Positions 34,849-44,181 are shown, numbered from the stretch's first letter. The stretch is 52,399 bases of DNA from CAIVPM01 sp964477265 (GCA_964477265.1 CAYZDJ010000021.1:1-52399), one strand, 5' to 3'. Program-made: numbers and translations. Notes: generated by a model not told the origin, from the letters alone.

Positions 34849-36873
34849 ATGAAAAAAATATTATTGCCAATTGGCATTGGCTTAATTGCTTTTGTTGGTT
34901 GCAAAACCGAGGAAAAGAAACAGGAATCATTTTTAACATTGGCAAACATTGACAGCACCATAAAACCAGGTGATAACTTTTATATGTTTGTTAATGGCAA
35001 ATGGATTAACAAAACAGAAATTCCTGCAAGTGAAAGCAGGATTGGTGCTTTTTTAGATGTGTACAACAAATCTAAAGACAACCTGAAAAAAATATTTGAT
35101 GACTTGGCTAAAAGCAGCCCTGCAGCTGGCAGCATTGAACAAAAAGTAGCTGACTTTTATGCCAGTGGAATGGACACTACTACGATTGATAAACTAGGTT
35201 ACGAACCTGTAAAGCCTTACTTAAAAAAGATTGATGACATTAAAGATGCAAAAGGTGTGATGCAGTTTGCAGCAGAAATGCAAACCTATCAAAACCCAAC
35301 ATTATTTAATATGCAAATAGGTGCTGATGAAAAAAACAGTGCCATGAATATTCCTTCGTTGTACCAGGGTGGTTTGGGATTACCTGACAGGGATTATTAT
35401 TTTAAAACAGATTCATCTTCTGTAAAAGTAATTAATGCTTACAAGGAATATGTTAAGAAAGTGTTTATGCTTACTGGCACTGACGAAGCTACTGCAACAA
35501 AGAATGTTGATATAGTGTACAACTTTGAAAAAATGTTGGCAGCATCTCAATCTACAAATGTTGAGTTGAGAGATCCACAAACAAATTACCATAAAATGGC
35601 AGTTGTTGAGCTTGATAAAAAAATGCCAAACTTTGGCTGGACAAGTGTTTTATCTGCCATGAAAATAAAATGTGATAGCCTTAACATTGGTCAGCCTAAG
35701 CATTTTGAAAACATCAACACATTGCTTGCCAGCACACCTGTTGACACATGGAAGTTATATTTAAAAGCAAGCTTATTGGCTGATGTATCAAATGCTTTAA
35801 GTAAAGATTTTGTTAATGCAAGATTTGATTATGCAGGCAGGGCTTTAAGTGGCACTAAAGAGCAAAAGCCACGTTGGGAAAAAATTATACAAGCAACAGA
35901 TGGCAACCTTAGCGAGGCTTTGGGACAATTGTATGTAAAGAAATATTTTACAGAAGATGCTAAAAAAAGAATGCAGGAGTTGATTGGCAATTTGCAAAAG
36001 GCATTTGAAAACAGAATAAATAAATTAGACTGGATGAGTGATGTGACCAAAGTAAAAGCTAAAGATAAGCTGCATACATTTTTAAAGAAAATTGGTTTTC
36101 CTGATAAGTGGAAAGATTATAGTGCTGTAAAAATTGAAAAAAACAATTACTTTAATAATCTTGTTGAGTGCAGCAAAAATGAATACAACTACCAGGTAAG
36201 TAAAGTGGGCAAACCTGTTGATAGAACTGAATGGGGAATGACACCATCAACTGTTAATGCTTATTACAATCCCACTTTCAACGAAATAGTTTTCCCTGCT
36301 GGTATTTTGCAATTTCCATTCTTTGACCCTAATGCAGACGATGCTATAAATTATGGTGGCATAGGAATGGTAATTGGTCACGAAATGACTCATGGTTTTG
36401 ACGATCAGGGTGCACAATATGATAAAGATGGCAATTTACAAAACTGGTGGACTAAAGATGATGAAACTAAATTTAAAGCAAAAAGTGGCTCTGTTATTTC
36501 GCTTTATGATGGATTAACAGTGTTAGATACTGTACACGTAAAAGGTGCTTTAACAGTTGGAGAAAACATTGCAGATATTGGTGGTATTGCCATAGCTTAT
36601 GAAGCTTTTAAAATGACAAAGCAAGGACAAGACACCACCAAAATTGATGGCTTTACCCCAGATCAGCGTTTCTTTTTGGGCTATGCCCAAATATGGAGAA
36701 GCAAAACAACAGAGAAAGAGCAGTTAAGAAGAATTAATACAGATCCACACAGCCCACCAATGCACAGGGTAAATGCACCTTTAATGAACTTTGAACCTTT
36801 TTACAAAGCGTTTAATGTAAAGGAAGGAGATAAAATGTATGTGGCAGAAAAAGACAGGATAAAAATCTGGTAA
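34849..36873 (+). CDS. M13 (neprilysin/PepO) family zinc endopeptidase, lipoprotein
   Basis: This 674-aa protein has a lipoprotein signal with lipobox LIAFVGC (Cys18), so it should be membrane-anchored in the envelope. It has the DNFYMFVNGKWINKTEIP opening of mature M13 enzymes. The zinc site is His511-Glu-Met-Thr-His515 (VIGHEMTHGFDDQG), with the third ligand Glu572 in GENIADIGGIAIAYEA, and a C-terminal HSPPMHRVNAPLMN substrate-site region. It cleaves peptides on the amino side of hydrophobic residues in characterised relatives. ATG 34849 is used, with a TTG at 34843 rejected. A strong terminator follows at 36910. Confidence 0.95.
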   Translation: MKKILLPIGIGLIAFVGCKTEEKKQESFLTLANIDSTIKPGDNFYMFVNGKWINKTEIPASESRIGAFLDVYNKSKDNLKKIFDDLAKSSPAAGSIEQKVADFYASGMDTTTIDKLGYEPVKPYLKKIDDIKDAKGVMQFAAEMQTYQNPTLFNMQIGADEKNSAMNIPSLYQGGLGLPDRDYYFKTDSSSVKVINAYKEYVKKVFMLTGTDEATATKNVDIVYNFEKMLAASQSTNVELRDPQTNYHKMAVVELDKKMPNFGWTSVLSAMKIKCDSLNIGQPKHFENINTLLASTPVDTWKLYLKASLLADVSNALSKDFVNARFDYAGRALSGTKEQKPRWEKIIQATDGNLSEALGQLYVKKYFTEDAKKRMQELIGNLQKAFENRINKLDWMSDVTKVKAKDKLHTFLKKIGFPDKWKDYSAVKIEKNNYFNNLVECSKNEYNYQVSKVGKPVDRTEWGMTPSTVNAYYNPTFNEIVFPAGILQFPFFDPNADDAINYGGIGMVIGHEMTHGFDDQGAQYDKDGNLQNWWTKDDETKFKAKSGSVISLYDGLTVLDTVHVKGALTVGENIADIGGIAIAYEAFKMTKQGQDTTKIDGFTPDQRFFLGYAQIWRSKTTEKEQLRRINTDPHSPPMHRVNAPLMNFEPFYKAFNVKEGDKMYVAEKDRIKIW

Positions 36874-36909
36874 TAAATAGTAATTAACGTTTAGTAATAA
36901 TTGATTAGT

Positions 36910-36936
36910 AAAGGCAACACATTTGGTGTTGCCTTT
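36910..36936 (+). terminator. Intrinsic terminator after the M13 peptidase gene
   Basis: An 11-bp perfect stem (AAAGGCAACAC / GTGTTGCCTTT) with a 5-nt loop is followed by TTGTTT, 37 bp after the stop codon. Confidence 0.88.
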
Positions 36937-37022
36937 TTGTTTAGTAAAAAATACATTTTAAAAATTTGATAGTTAATATTGCAATCATTAATTAAAATTA
37001 TCACAATTAAACACTAACAGCT

Positions 37023-37559
37023 ATGCAAATTATTAAGTACATCTTATTAGGCATTGTTGCCATTGTGGCATTAATCTTAATCATTGCCCTTTTTACTAAA
37101 AAAGATATGCAGGTTACTAAAAGTGTTATCATAAATAAACCTCTTGCAGAAGTATTTAACTATGTAAAATTGTTAAAGAACCAGGATGCATATAGCAAGT
37201 GGGGTTCAATGGATCCAAACATGAAAAAAACCTACACTGGCACAGATGGTACAGTTGGTTTTATTTCAGCTTGGGAGGGCAATAAAGATGTTGGTGCTGG
37301 TGAACAGGAAATTTTGAAAATAGAGGAAGGCAAAAGGATAGATTATTCATTGCGTTTCATAAAACCTTTTAAATCTAATGCTGATGCATTTATGATTTTT
37401 GAAGATGCAGGTAACAATCAAACCAAAGTAAGCTGGGGCTTTAAAAGTAAAATGCCCTACCCTATGAATGCAATGTGCTTATTTGTAAATATGGACGAAA
37501 AAGTTGGTGCTGATTTTCAAATTGGGTTAGATAATTTAAAAAAGAAAATGGAACAATAA
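37023..37559 (+). CDS. SRPBCC-family protein with N-terminal membrane helix
   Basis: This 178-aa protein has an N-terminal hydrophobic helix (IIKYILLGIVAIVALILIIALF). A polyketide-cyclase-like START fold follows: VTKSVIINKPLAEVFNYVKLLKNQDAYSKW, then GEQEILKIEEGKRIDYSLRF, FMIFEDAGNNQTKVSWGFKSKM, and a long C-terminal helix VGADFQIGLDNLKKKM. The fold binds hydrophobic ligands, and no ligand is known for this group. It is probably anchored in the membrane by the first helix. Confidence 0.87.
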   Translation: MQIIKYILLGIVAIVALILIIALFTKKDMQVTKSVIINKPLAEVFNYVKLLKNQDAYSKWGSMDPNMKKTYTGTDGTVGFISAWEGNKDVGAGEQEILKIEEGKRIDYSLRFIKPFKSNADAFMIFEDAGNNQTKVSWGFKSKMPYPMNAMCLFVNMDEKVGADFQIGLDNLKKKMEQ

Positions 37560-37581
37560 TATTTTACAAAACATAAACTAT

Positions 37582-37612
37582 ACAGAGCCAACATTTGTAA
37601 TGTTGGCTCTGT
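37582..37612. other. 14-bp perfect hairpin, possible weak terminator
   Basis: The stem ACAGAGCCAACATT / AATGTTGGCTCTGT with a 3-nt loop lies 23 bp after the SRPBCC stop. No T run follows on the plus strand, so it may be a weak terminator or an RNA-stability hairpin between the SRPBCC and DUF486 genes. Confidence 0.5.
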
Positions 37613-37629
37613 TGCATATAATAATTTTT

Positions 37630-37959
37630 ATGAAAACAATTGGCTTATTAGTAGCGTCCAATATCTTCATGACTTTTGCATGGTATGGGCATTTAAAAGA
37701 TAAAGGCATTCCACTTTGGAAAGCAATTCTTATAAGTTGGTTAATTGCTTTTTTTGAATATTGCTTAATGGTTCCTGCCAATAGAATTGGTTATGGCAAT
37801 GGGTTTAATGCATTTCAATTAAAAATAACACAGGAAATAATTACATTGATAGTATTTACAGTTTTTGCAACCATTTATTTAAAGGAACCTTTTGAAACAA
37901 AATATATCATTAGTTTTTTCTTTTTAATAGGTGCTGTTTACTTTGCATTTAAAAAATAA
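37630..37959 (+). CDS. DUF486-family small membrane protein
   Basis: This 109-aa protein has four membrane segments: TIGLLVASNIFMTFAWYGHL, AILISWLIAFFEYCLMVPA, ITLIVFTVFATIYL and YIISFFFLIGAVYFAF. The order and the FAWYGHLK and EYCLMVPANRIGY motifs identify DUF486, a drug/metabolite-transporter-like family of unknown substrate. ATG 37630 (MKTIGLL) is used because it matches the family start; a TTG at 37600 would read through the hairpin. The Nudix gene starts three bases after the stop. Confidence 0.88.
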   Translation: MKTIGLLVASNIFMTFAWYGHLKDKGIPLWKAILISWLIAFFEYCLMVPANRIGYGNGFNAFQLKITQEIITLIVFTVFATIYLKEPFETKYIISFFFLIGAVYFAFKK

Positions 37960-37962
37960 TCT

Positions 37963-38523
37963 ATGGAAACAAGTTGCTGGCAAATTATTGATGACACAAC
38001 CGCTTATGAAAACAACTGGATTAAGGTGCAGCATTTTAATGTTGTCAATCCAAATGGTGGTAAAGGCATCTATGGCAAAGTAAACTTTAAAAATATAGCC
38101 ATTGGCGTTGTACCAATAGATGCAGAAGGCAATACATGGCTTGTTGGACAGCATCGTTTTCCTTTAAATAATAAATATAGTTGGGAAATACCTGAAGGCG
38201 GTTGCCCATTAAATGAAGAACATTTGGCTGCTGCAAAAAGAGAGCTGCTAGAAGAAACAGGTTTGGTGGCAAATGATTGGCAACAAATTTTAGTATCACA
38301 TTTATCAAACTCAGTTACTGATGAAAAGGCTGTAATTTTTATAGCAAAGAATTTAACACAGCAACAAGCCCAACCAGAAGAAACAGAACAACTGCAAATA
38401 AAAAAAGTACCTTTAACAGATACTTTTAATATGATTAATAATGGTGATATTACTGATGCTGTAAGTATTTTGGCTCTTCAAAAAATAGAGTTAATGCTAT
38501 TAAAAAAGGAGATAATACTTTAG
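37963..38523 (+). CDS. Nudix hydrolase (ADP-ribose pyrophosphatase-like)
   Basis: This 186-aa protein has a complete Nudix box: Gly79-x5-Glu85-x7-Arg93-Glu94-Leu-Leu-Glu97-Glu98-Thr-Gly100. N-terminal strands (WIKVQHFNVVNPNGGKGIYGKV) and WLVGQHRFPLNNKYSWEIPEGG are typical of ADP-sugar pyrophosphatases, which split nucleotide diphosphates to a phosphate and NMP. Substrate is inferred from subgroup only. It is probably co-transcribed with the DUF486 gene. Its stop lies one base from the stop of the convergent beta-barrel gene. Confidence 0.9.
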   Translation: METSCWQIIDDTTAYENNWIKVQHFNVVNPNGGKGIYGKVNFKNIAIGVVPIDAEGNTWLVGQHRFPLNNKYSWEIPEGGCPLNEEHLAAAKRELLEETGLVANDWQQILVSHLSNSVTDEKAVIFIAKNLTQQQAQPEETEQLQIKKVPLTDTFNMINNGDITDAVSILALQKIELMLLKKEIIL

Positions 38524-38524
38524 C

Positions 38525-40015
38525 CTATTTCTTTTTGCCTATTAAATTATATTTTACACCAATTTGAAAACCAGTTGAAGACATTCGCATAGCTGCACCA
38601 CCAATATTTCTTGTTGGCAATTGAATAGTTTGTTCAGCAGTTATTGTGTAATATTTATTTATTGGAAACTGATAGCCAACACTTGCATTGAACATGCTAA
38701 AAAGAGATTGACCATTATCAAAATTCCAGGCATGATAATCTGGTGTACCACTGCCCCAATCCAGGTCTAATGTATAATTTTCTTTATTAAAAAATAAACT
38801 TGATATACCAGCAGTACAAAATAGCCCAGTATTAGGTTTTTCACTAAATTGATAACGTACGGTAAAAGGAATGTCCAGCACATCTACATTTACATAAGAA
38901 GCTCGAATATATTTCTCCCATAAAAGATTATCGCCACTATAAATAAACTGGTTTTTCTTTAAATCAAATTGTTTATTGCCATAGCTAAATCCTGTCTGAA
39001 AGCTAACCTGGTTATTTACATTTATACCAATATATAAGTTGTAGCCCATTTTTAAATCAGCAATTCGTGGGTTACTTGAGTAAGAAATATTTCCAGCTAG
39101 ACTGCCACCAATGTACCAACGATTAGGCAATGGAATTTCTGGATAAACCGTAAGCAGTTTAATAGGCTTAGTGTAATATAAACTCATATCAGGTTTAAGA
39201 ATTTTGCTTGCTTCAAGTTCTGCAAGCTTGAACTTTGGTAAAAACCTATTGTGCATTTGCGAAGCAGAATAATTATGAGCAACGCGTTTATAGATTTCAG
39301 CAGCATTATTACTTTCAATTGTTTCAAGAGTTTTAATGGTACTAACTTCTGCAACTGAATTGCTTTTCTTCGAATTATTAGTCAAACTTTGTGATGCAGC
39401 ATTTATATTTCCTAAGTCACTTTTATTTTCTTTTTCTACAGTATTATCGTTGTTCGCAGTGGTTTTAATTTTCGTTAAACTCATCGCTTCATTATTACTT
39501 GTTCTATTATTCTCTTTTTTATTATTTGAAATTTTATTTGAAATAAAAATTTCTTTTTTATCATTATTTTGTTCTGAATTATTTTTTACTTCATTATTAA
39601 TTTCAACTTCATTTTTTACATTATTATCTTTCTTATTAAAATTTAATTCATTAGCATTATTATTTGATTTTAAATTATTTATATTTTTTTCTTCATTATT
39701 TTTTTGATTTAAATTATTAACTATTTCTTGTTGTTTTATCACATTATTTTTTTCTGCATTTGCTTCATTTCCTTTTACTTCAACTATGTTTTTAGAATTT
39801 GTATTAGCCTTATGTTGATACACAAAAACACCAGCAATTGCAATAGCAATTGTTGGCAATAACCAGAATAAAAACCTTCTTTTAGAACTGTTTCCAAATT
39901 CCTTGTTAAGTTTTTTATCCATTAAATTCCATGCTGCATCATTGAATGGCAACTCAAAATTTGCAGTTGATTCTTTGAGGGTAGAATCAAATTGATTTAT
40001 TTGTTCGTTGTTCAT
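38525..40015 (-). CDS. Anti-sigma-like protein: inner-membrane helix, Asn-rich linker, outer-membrane barrel
   Basis: This 496-aa protein has three parts. Residues 1-45 are cytosolic-looking (FELPFNDAAWNLMDKKLN), a motif typical of Bacteroidota anti-sigma-like partners. One membrane helix spans about 47-66 (FLFWLLPTIAIAIAGVFVY). Residues of about 70-240 are low-complexity, rich in Asn, Lys and Glu, and probably disordered. Residues of about 290-496 resemble a PorT-like outer-membrane beta-barrel (RWYIGGSLAGNISYSSNPR ... SSTGFQIGVKYNLIG). Its ATG overlaps the stop of the sigma gene by four bases (ATGA). The likely role is to control that sigma factor in response to the envelope; this is inference from architecture and pairing. 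Confidence 0.82.
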   Translation of the reverse strand: MNNEQINQFDSTLKESTANFELPFNDAAWNLMDKKLNKEFGNSSKRRFLFWLLPTIAIAIAGVFVYQHKANTNSKNIVEVKGNEANAEKNNVIKQQEIVNNLNQKNNEEKNINNLKSNNNANELNFNKKDNNVKNEVEINNEVKNNSEQNNDKKEIFISNKISNNKKENNRTSNNEAMSLTKIKTTANNDNTVEKENKSDLGNINAASQSLTNNSKKSNSVAEVSTIKTLETIESNNAAEIYKRVAHNYSASQMHNRFLPKFKLAELEASKILKPDMSLYYTKPIKLLTVYPEIPLPNRWYIGGSLAGNISYSSNPRIADLKMGYNLYIGINVNNQVSFQTGFSYGNKQFDLKKNQFIYSGDNLLWEKYIRASYVNVDVLDIPFTVRYQFSEKPNTGLFCTAGISSLFFNKENYTLDLDWGSGTPDYHAWNFDNGQSLFSMFNASVGYQFPINKYYTITAEQTIQLPTRNIGGAAMRMSSTGFQIGVKYNLIGKKK

Positions 40016-40590
40016 ACAACTTGTTTATATTTTTTTTCAATCAGTTTAATAATAATCTGCCTTGCCTTGTATAAATTAGATTTAGACGTACCTTCTGAAA
40101 TATTTAATTTTTTTGCAATTTCATCATGGCTCATTCCGTCTATTACACTCATGTTAAATACCAGCTTATACATTGGTGTAAGTTGATTTGTTAACTCAAT
40201 AATCTCATAATAGGTAAGCTTATCAATTGGAGTTTCAGCATCATAGCTCACATTATCAACCAAATTTTCATTAGCAACTATGTTTATGCTAATGTTATCT
40301 CTCATTTGTTTTCTGTAAAAGTCAATGCTTGTGTGTATCATTATAGACTTTATCCACGACATTAACCTTGATTCCAAATGATTTACATTAACATCAAATC
40401 TTTCTATTTCCTTAAATATTTTCAAAAAACCATCATTCACCACTTCAACTAAATCGTATTCATTTGCAACGTAGCGATTGCAAATAGCAGCAGCATATCC
40501 ATAAAAGTTTTTATAAAAATCTTTTTGGGATACTCTGTTGCAATCTATACAACCTTTAACAATAATATTTATATCATTGTTGCTAAGCAA
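40012..40590 (-). CDS. ECF-type RNA polymerase sigma factor
   Basis: This 192-aa sigma-70-family protein has region 2 at about 25-95 (YGYAAAICNRYVANEYDLVEVVNDGFLKIF, SWIKSIMIHTSIDFYRK) and region 4 at about 130-185 (MYKLVFNMSVIDGMSHDEIAKKLNISEGTSKSNLYKARQII). It would direct RNA polymerase to its own promoters when released by the downstream anti-sigma-like barrel protein. No in-frame ATG exists near the start; TTG 40590 gives the normal N-terminus (LSNNDINIIVKGC). Confidence 0.92.
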   Translation of the reverse strand: MLSNNDINIIVKGCIDCNRVSQKDFYKNFYGYAAAICNRYVANEYDLVEVVNDGFLKIFKEIERFDVNVNHLESRLMSWIKSIMIHTSIDFYRKQMRDNISINIVANENLVDNVSYDAETPIDKLTYYEIIELTNQLTPMYKLVFNMSVIDGMSHDEIAKKLNISEGTSKSNLYKARQIIIKLIEKKYKQVV

Positions 40591-40757
40591 GAGTCTGGTT
40601 TTTTATGTACTTCGAAAAAAATATCATTTAGGTTGCCTCGTTGGTTAAATATTTAGCTAAAATAGGCAAATAAATTCTCTATAGAGCCAAAACTTATTCA
40701 AACTTATATTTAATCACAATTACTTATTCCTTATTTTTATTTTTTAAAAATCATCTA

Positions 40758-43220
40758 ATGAGAATTGTCTGGTTTTCGCTGTCAGCTATCACAACTATTG
40801 TTTTAGTATTTGTACTAAACACACAATTACAGGTTGGAAAAGATAAACTACCACGTTTAGGTTTATTTCTGTCGCCACAAAAAGGATTTTGGGCAAATGC
40901 AGAATCTAAAAATGCCTCCTTTGATGGCAACATAAAACTGAAAGGCCTGCAAGCTAATGGCGATGTGTATTTTGACGAAAGACTTGTGCCACATATTTAT
41001 GCCAATAATGATGCAGATGCTTATTACATTCAAGGTTACTTGCATGCAAAATTCAGGCTATGGCAAATGGAATTTCAAACACATATAGCTGCTGGCAGGT
41101 TAAGCGAAATTCGTGGAAAAGATAGTGCAGCATTAGCTATAGATAAATTTTTCAGAAGACTTGGAATGGTGTATGCAGCAGAAAATTGTGTGCAATTGAT
41201 GGAAAAAGATGCTGCAATGAAACAAACCTTAAATGCTTATACTGCTGGTGTAAATGCTTATATTGATAACATGAAAGCTGGTGAAATGCCACTTGAATAT
41301 AAATTGATGGATTATAAACCTGAGCATTGGACAAACCTTAAAACTGCCTTGTTTTTAAAACTCATGAGTTTTGATTTAACTGGCAGAGATGACGATATAA
41401 CTTATACCAATGGAAAAAATAGTTTTGGATACGATGAGTTCATGAAAATTTTTCCAAATGTGCAGGATTCACTTTCACCAATCATTACACGAGGAACAAA
41501 GTTTACAAAGCCTGCAATAAATGTAGTTGCACCCACACTTAAAGATTCTGTTTATTTAATGCAAAGCATTGCTTTTAACGATAAGCAATTAATAAATCCT
41601 GACATTGCAAATGGCAGCAATAACTGGGCTGTAGATAGCAGCAAAACAAAAAGCAAAAGACCTATCCTTTGCAATGACCCACATTTAGGCTTAAGCCTTC
41701 CATCACTTTGGTACGAAATGCAAATTACCACACCACAATACAGTTGCTATGGTGCAAGTTTTCCTGGTTCACCAGCTATTATTATTGGCTTTAATAATAA
41801 TATAGCCTGGGGTGTAACCAATGCTGGACGAGATGTAAAGGATTACTTTGAATTGCAGTTTAAAGATGCCAGTATGCAGGAATATAAGTTTGGTGATGGC
41901 TGGAGAAAATCGAAAGTAAGAAATGAAGTAATTAAAATAAAGGGGCAAAAAGACAGTGTTATTGAAAAGCTTGCCATTACTGACTTCGGTGTAGTGATGT
42001 ATGATAAAAAATACAGGGCTAAAGAAAGCAATAATAAATACATTGCTGTAAGATGGACAGCACATGATGCAAGTAATGAACTGCAAACTTTTATGAAGCT
42101 TAATAAAGCAAAGGACTATAACGATTATAAAGAGGCAATAAAATCATTTGATTGCCCGGGGCAAAACTTTGTTTTTGCCAGCAAAACTGGCGATGTTGCT
42201 ATAACACAGCAAGGCAAGTTTGTGGCAAAATGGGAGCAACAAGGCGATTTTATTATGCCAGGATTTGATAGCAGCTTTATGTGGCAAGGCTTTATTCCTC
42301 AAACTGAAAATCCAACAGAACATAATCCTGCAAGGGGTTTTGTAAGCAGTGCCAACCAAAAGGCAGTTGACGAAACCTATCCATATTATCTTGGCAGGGC
42401 AGGAAATTTTCCTCCATATCGTGGATTGATTATTAATAGAAAGTTAGATGCCATGAAAAATATTTCGGCAAATGACATGAAAGAATTACAAACAGATAAT
42501 TATGATGTTGTGGCAGAAATTGTTTGCCCTATTTTATTTAAATACATTAATCAAAATAGCTTGGATGCAGATGGAAAAAGGTATTATGAAATGTTAAAGG
42601 ACTGGAACTTAAATGATGCTTATGATGAAAAAGCTGCAACCATTTACAGCGTGTGCTGGGGCAATCTTGATTCACTGATTTATGATGATGATTTTGGCAA
42701 ATACAAAATTGATTTGCCACACAGATTGCAAAGTGCATTGGCAGATAACTTACTACACGATAGTGCCTATAAGTATATTGACAACATTAACACAACACAA
42801 GTTGAAACCTTACAGGAGCTTGTAAACACAGCATTTGCAGTAACAGTAAAAAAACTTTTACCAGAAGAAAAGGAAGGGAAATTGCAATGGGGAAAACACA
42901 GGCAAAGCTTTGTTTATCATCCAACAAAAATAAACTCGCTTAGCAGAACAAACCTTACAACAAGCGGCAGTGGCAATTGCATAAATGCAACCAAGGAAGC
43001 ACATGGCCCAAGCTGGCGAATGATTGTACACTTAACAGATGATATTGAGGCTTATGGTGTTTATCCTGGTGGACAAAGTGGAAACCCTGGCAGCAAATTT
43101 TATGACAACTTTGTTGATACATGGGTGGCTGGCAAATACAACAATTTATTGTTTGTGCCTGCCGATAAAACAAAAGATAATGCAAACTTTAAATGGCATA
43201 TCAGCTTTGTAAAGGCATAG
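40758..43220 (+). CDS. Penicillin acylase-family Ntn hydrolase
   Basis: This 820-aa precursor has a membrane or signal helix (FSLSAITTIVLVFVL). The alpha part has VPHIYANNDADAYYIQGYLHAKFRLWQME. The autoprocessing site is at NGSNNWAV with the new N-terminal nucleophile Ser287. Conserved CNDPHLGLSLPSLWYE, GSPAIIIGFNNNIAWGVTNAG and a C-terminal GGQSGNPGSKFYDN complete the family pattern. The mature enzyme is a periplasmic heterodimer that hydrolyses amide bonds such as beta-lactam side chains or acyl-homoserine lactones. The natural substrate here is unknown. Confidence 0.93.
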   Translation: MRIVWFSLSAITTIVLVFVLNTQLQVGKDKLPRLGLFLSPQKGFWANAESKNASFDGNIKLKGLQANGDVYFDERLVPHIYANNDADAYYIQGYLHAKFRLWQMEFQTHIAAGRLSEIRGKDSAALAIDKFFRRLGMVYAAENCVQLMEKDAAMKQTLNAYTAGVNAYIDNMKAGEMPLEYKLMDYKPEHWTNLKTALFLKLMSFDLTGRDDDITYTNGKNSFGYDEFMKIFPNVQDSLSPIITRGTKFTKPAINVVAPTLKDSVYLMQSIAFNDKQLINPDIANGSNNWAVDSSKTKSKRPILCNDPHLGLSLPSLWYEMQITTPQYSCYGASFPGSPAIIIGFNNNIAWGVTNAGRDVKDYFELQFKDASMQEYKFGDGWRKSKVRNEVIKIKGQKDSVIEKLAITDFGVVMYDKKYRAKESNNKYIAVRWTAHDASNELQTFMKLNKAKDYNDYKEAIKSFDCPGQNFVFASKTGDVAITQQGKFVAKWEQQGDFIMPGFDSSFMWQGFIPQTENPTEHNPARGFVSSANQKAVDETYPYYLGRAGNFPPYRGLIINRKLDAMKNISANDMKELQTDNYDVVAEIVCPILFKYINQNSLDADGKRYYEMLKDWNLNDAYDEKAATIYSVCWGNLDSLIYDDDFGKYKIDLPHRLQSALADNLLHDSAYKYIDNINTTQVETLQELVNTAFAVTVKKLLPEEKEGKLQWGKHRQSFVYHPTKINSLSRTNLTTSGSGNCINATKEAHGPSWRMIVHLTDDIEAYGVYPGGQSGNPGSKFYDNFVDTWVAGKYNNLLFVPADKTKDNANFKWHISFVKA

Positions 43221-43265
43221 TCTTATTTTTACAATATATTATAACTAACCAAAACAAATTTTACA

Positions 43266-43763
43266 ATGGAACAACAACAAGATTTTTTTAATGAAATGGA
43301 AGATAAAAAGCTTCCAGGTATGCTGAATGTATTGACAATACTTACGTTTATTGGGTCAGGGTTTGGATTATTATTTTCATTGCTTACCCCTTGGCTGATG
43401 AATTTCTCAAAGAAAATGTTGGATACTGCTTTAGAAAAAGCTGCCACTTTAAAGCCAGAAGAATTGCAAAAAATGGAAGAAAGCAAAAAAGCAATAGAAT
43501 TAGTACAAAGCAATTTAACAATCAATTTAACAGTTGGCGTTATTGGTTGCATTCTTTGTATTGTAGCAGCAGTAATGATGCGTAAAAGAAAGAAAGATGG
43601 TTATTTCTTATATGTTTTTGCTGAGCTTGCACCGGTAATTGTTGGCATTATTCTTATGAAATCATATTATGTAAAAGATGCTATGTCAATGGCTTTTGGT
43701 GCAATCATTCCTGCACTTTTCATCATTCTTTACACTACACAACGTAAATATCTTACCAAATAA
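43266..43763 (+). CDS. Four-segment membrane protein of unknown function
   Basis: This 165-aa protein has four membrane segments (VLTILTFIGSGFGLLFSLL, TINLTVGVIGCILCIVAAVMM, FLYVFAELAPVIVGIILM, FGAIIPALFIILY). Between the first two lies a lysine/glutamate-rich amphipathic helix (KMLDTALEKAATLKPEELQKMEESKKAIELV), probably extramembrane. I do not recognise a named family with confidence. It lies 45 bp after the acylase gene on the same strand and may be co-transcribed with it; a terminator follows. Confidence 0.8.
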   Translation: MEQQQDFFNEMEDKKLPGMLNVLTILTFIGSGFGLLFSLLTPWLMNFSKKMLDTALEKAATLKPEELQKMEESKKAIELVQSNLTINLTVGVIGCILCIVAAVMMRKRKKDGYFLYVFAELAPVIVGIILMKSYYVKDAMSMAFGAIIPALFIILYTTQRKYLTK

Positions 43764-43786
43764 ATTTTCGATTTATATACTTTAAT

Positions 43787-43813
43787 AAAAGCTGCATTAA
43801 TAGTGCAGCTTTT
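43787..43813 (+). terminator. Intrinsic terminator after the four-segment membrane protein gene
   Basis: A 10-bp stem (AAAAGCTGCA / TGCAGCTTTT) with a 7-nt loop is followed by GTTTTTTT, 23 bp after the stop codon. Confidence 0.85.
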
Positions 43814-43941
43814 GTTTTTTTAAAATATTTTCAGGGGCTGTTATCTCTGTTTCATTTTTCAACTTCAATTCTGGCTGTACATTACAAGTCCTCGCTTCGC
43901 TGTGGGCTTTCCATTGCCATCCAGCAGCCTTTTATGCCCAT

Positions 43942-44040
43942 GTTGGTCTTCGCTTCCATCTTCGCCGATGTTGTGTGTTTTCACCAACATCTAAAAGTAA
44001 ACATTGTTGGTCAAAAGACACAACAATGGCGAAGACCAAC
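43942..44040. repeat. 99-bp hairpin repeat, copy 1
   Basis: The ends GTTGGTCTTCGC and GCGAAGACCAAC are perfect 12-bp inverted repeats. Inside, a second CTTCGCC (43960) pairs with GGCGAAG (44028) and extends to a stem of about 31 bp with four mismatches around a loop of about 15 nt. The right arm GGCGAAG can therefore pair with either of two left CTTCGC words, giving two alternative folds. Confidence 0.85.
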
Positions 44041-44082
44041 AAAAGCTGAAAGTTGTTGCAATAAAGTTGTTTTTATGCCCAT

Positions 44083-44181
44083 GTTGGTCTTCACTTCCAT
44101 CTTCGCCGATGTTGTGTGTTTTCACCAACATCTAAAAGTAAACATTGTTGGTCAAAAGACACAACAATGGCGAAGACCAAC
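44083..44181. repeat. 99-bp hairpin repeat, copy 2
   Basis: This is almost identical to the copy 141 bp upstream. One change in the left terminal repeat (GTTGGTCTTCAC) weakens the outer pairing while the inner stem is unchanged. The flanking words TTTATGCCCA and CAACAAAAG are also repeated, so the duplicated unit is larger than the hairpin. Confidence 0.85.
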
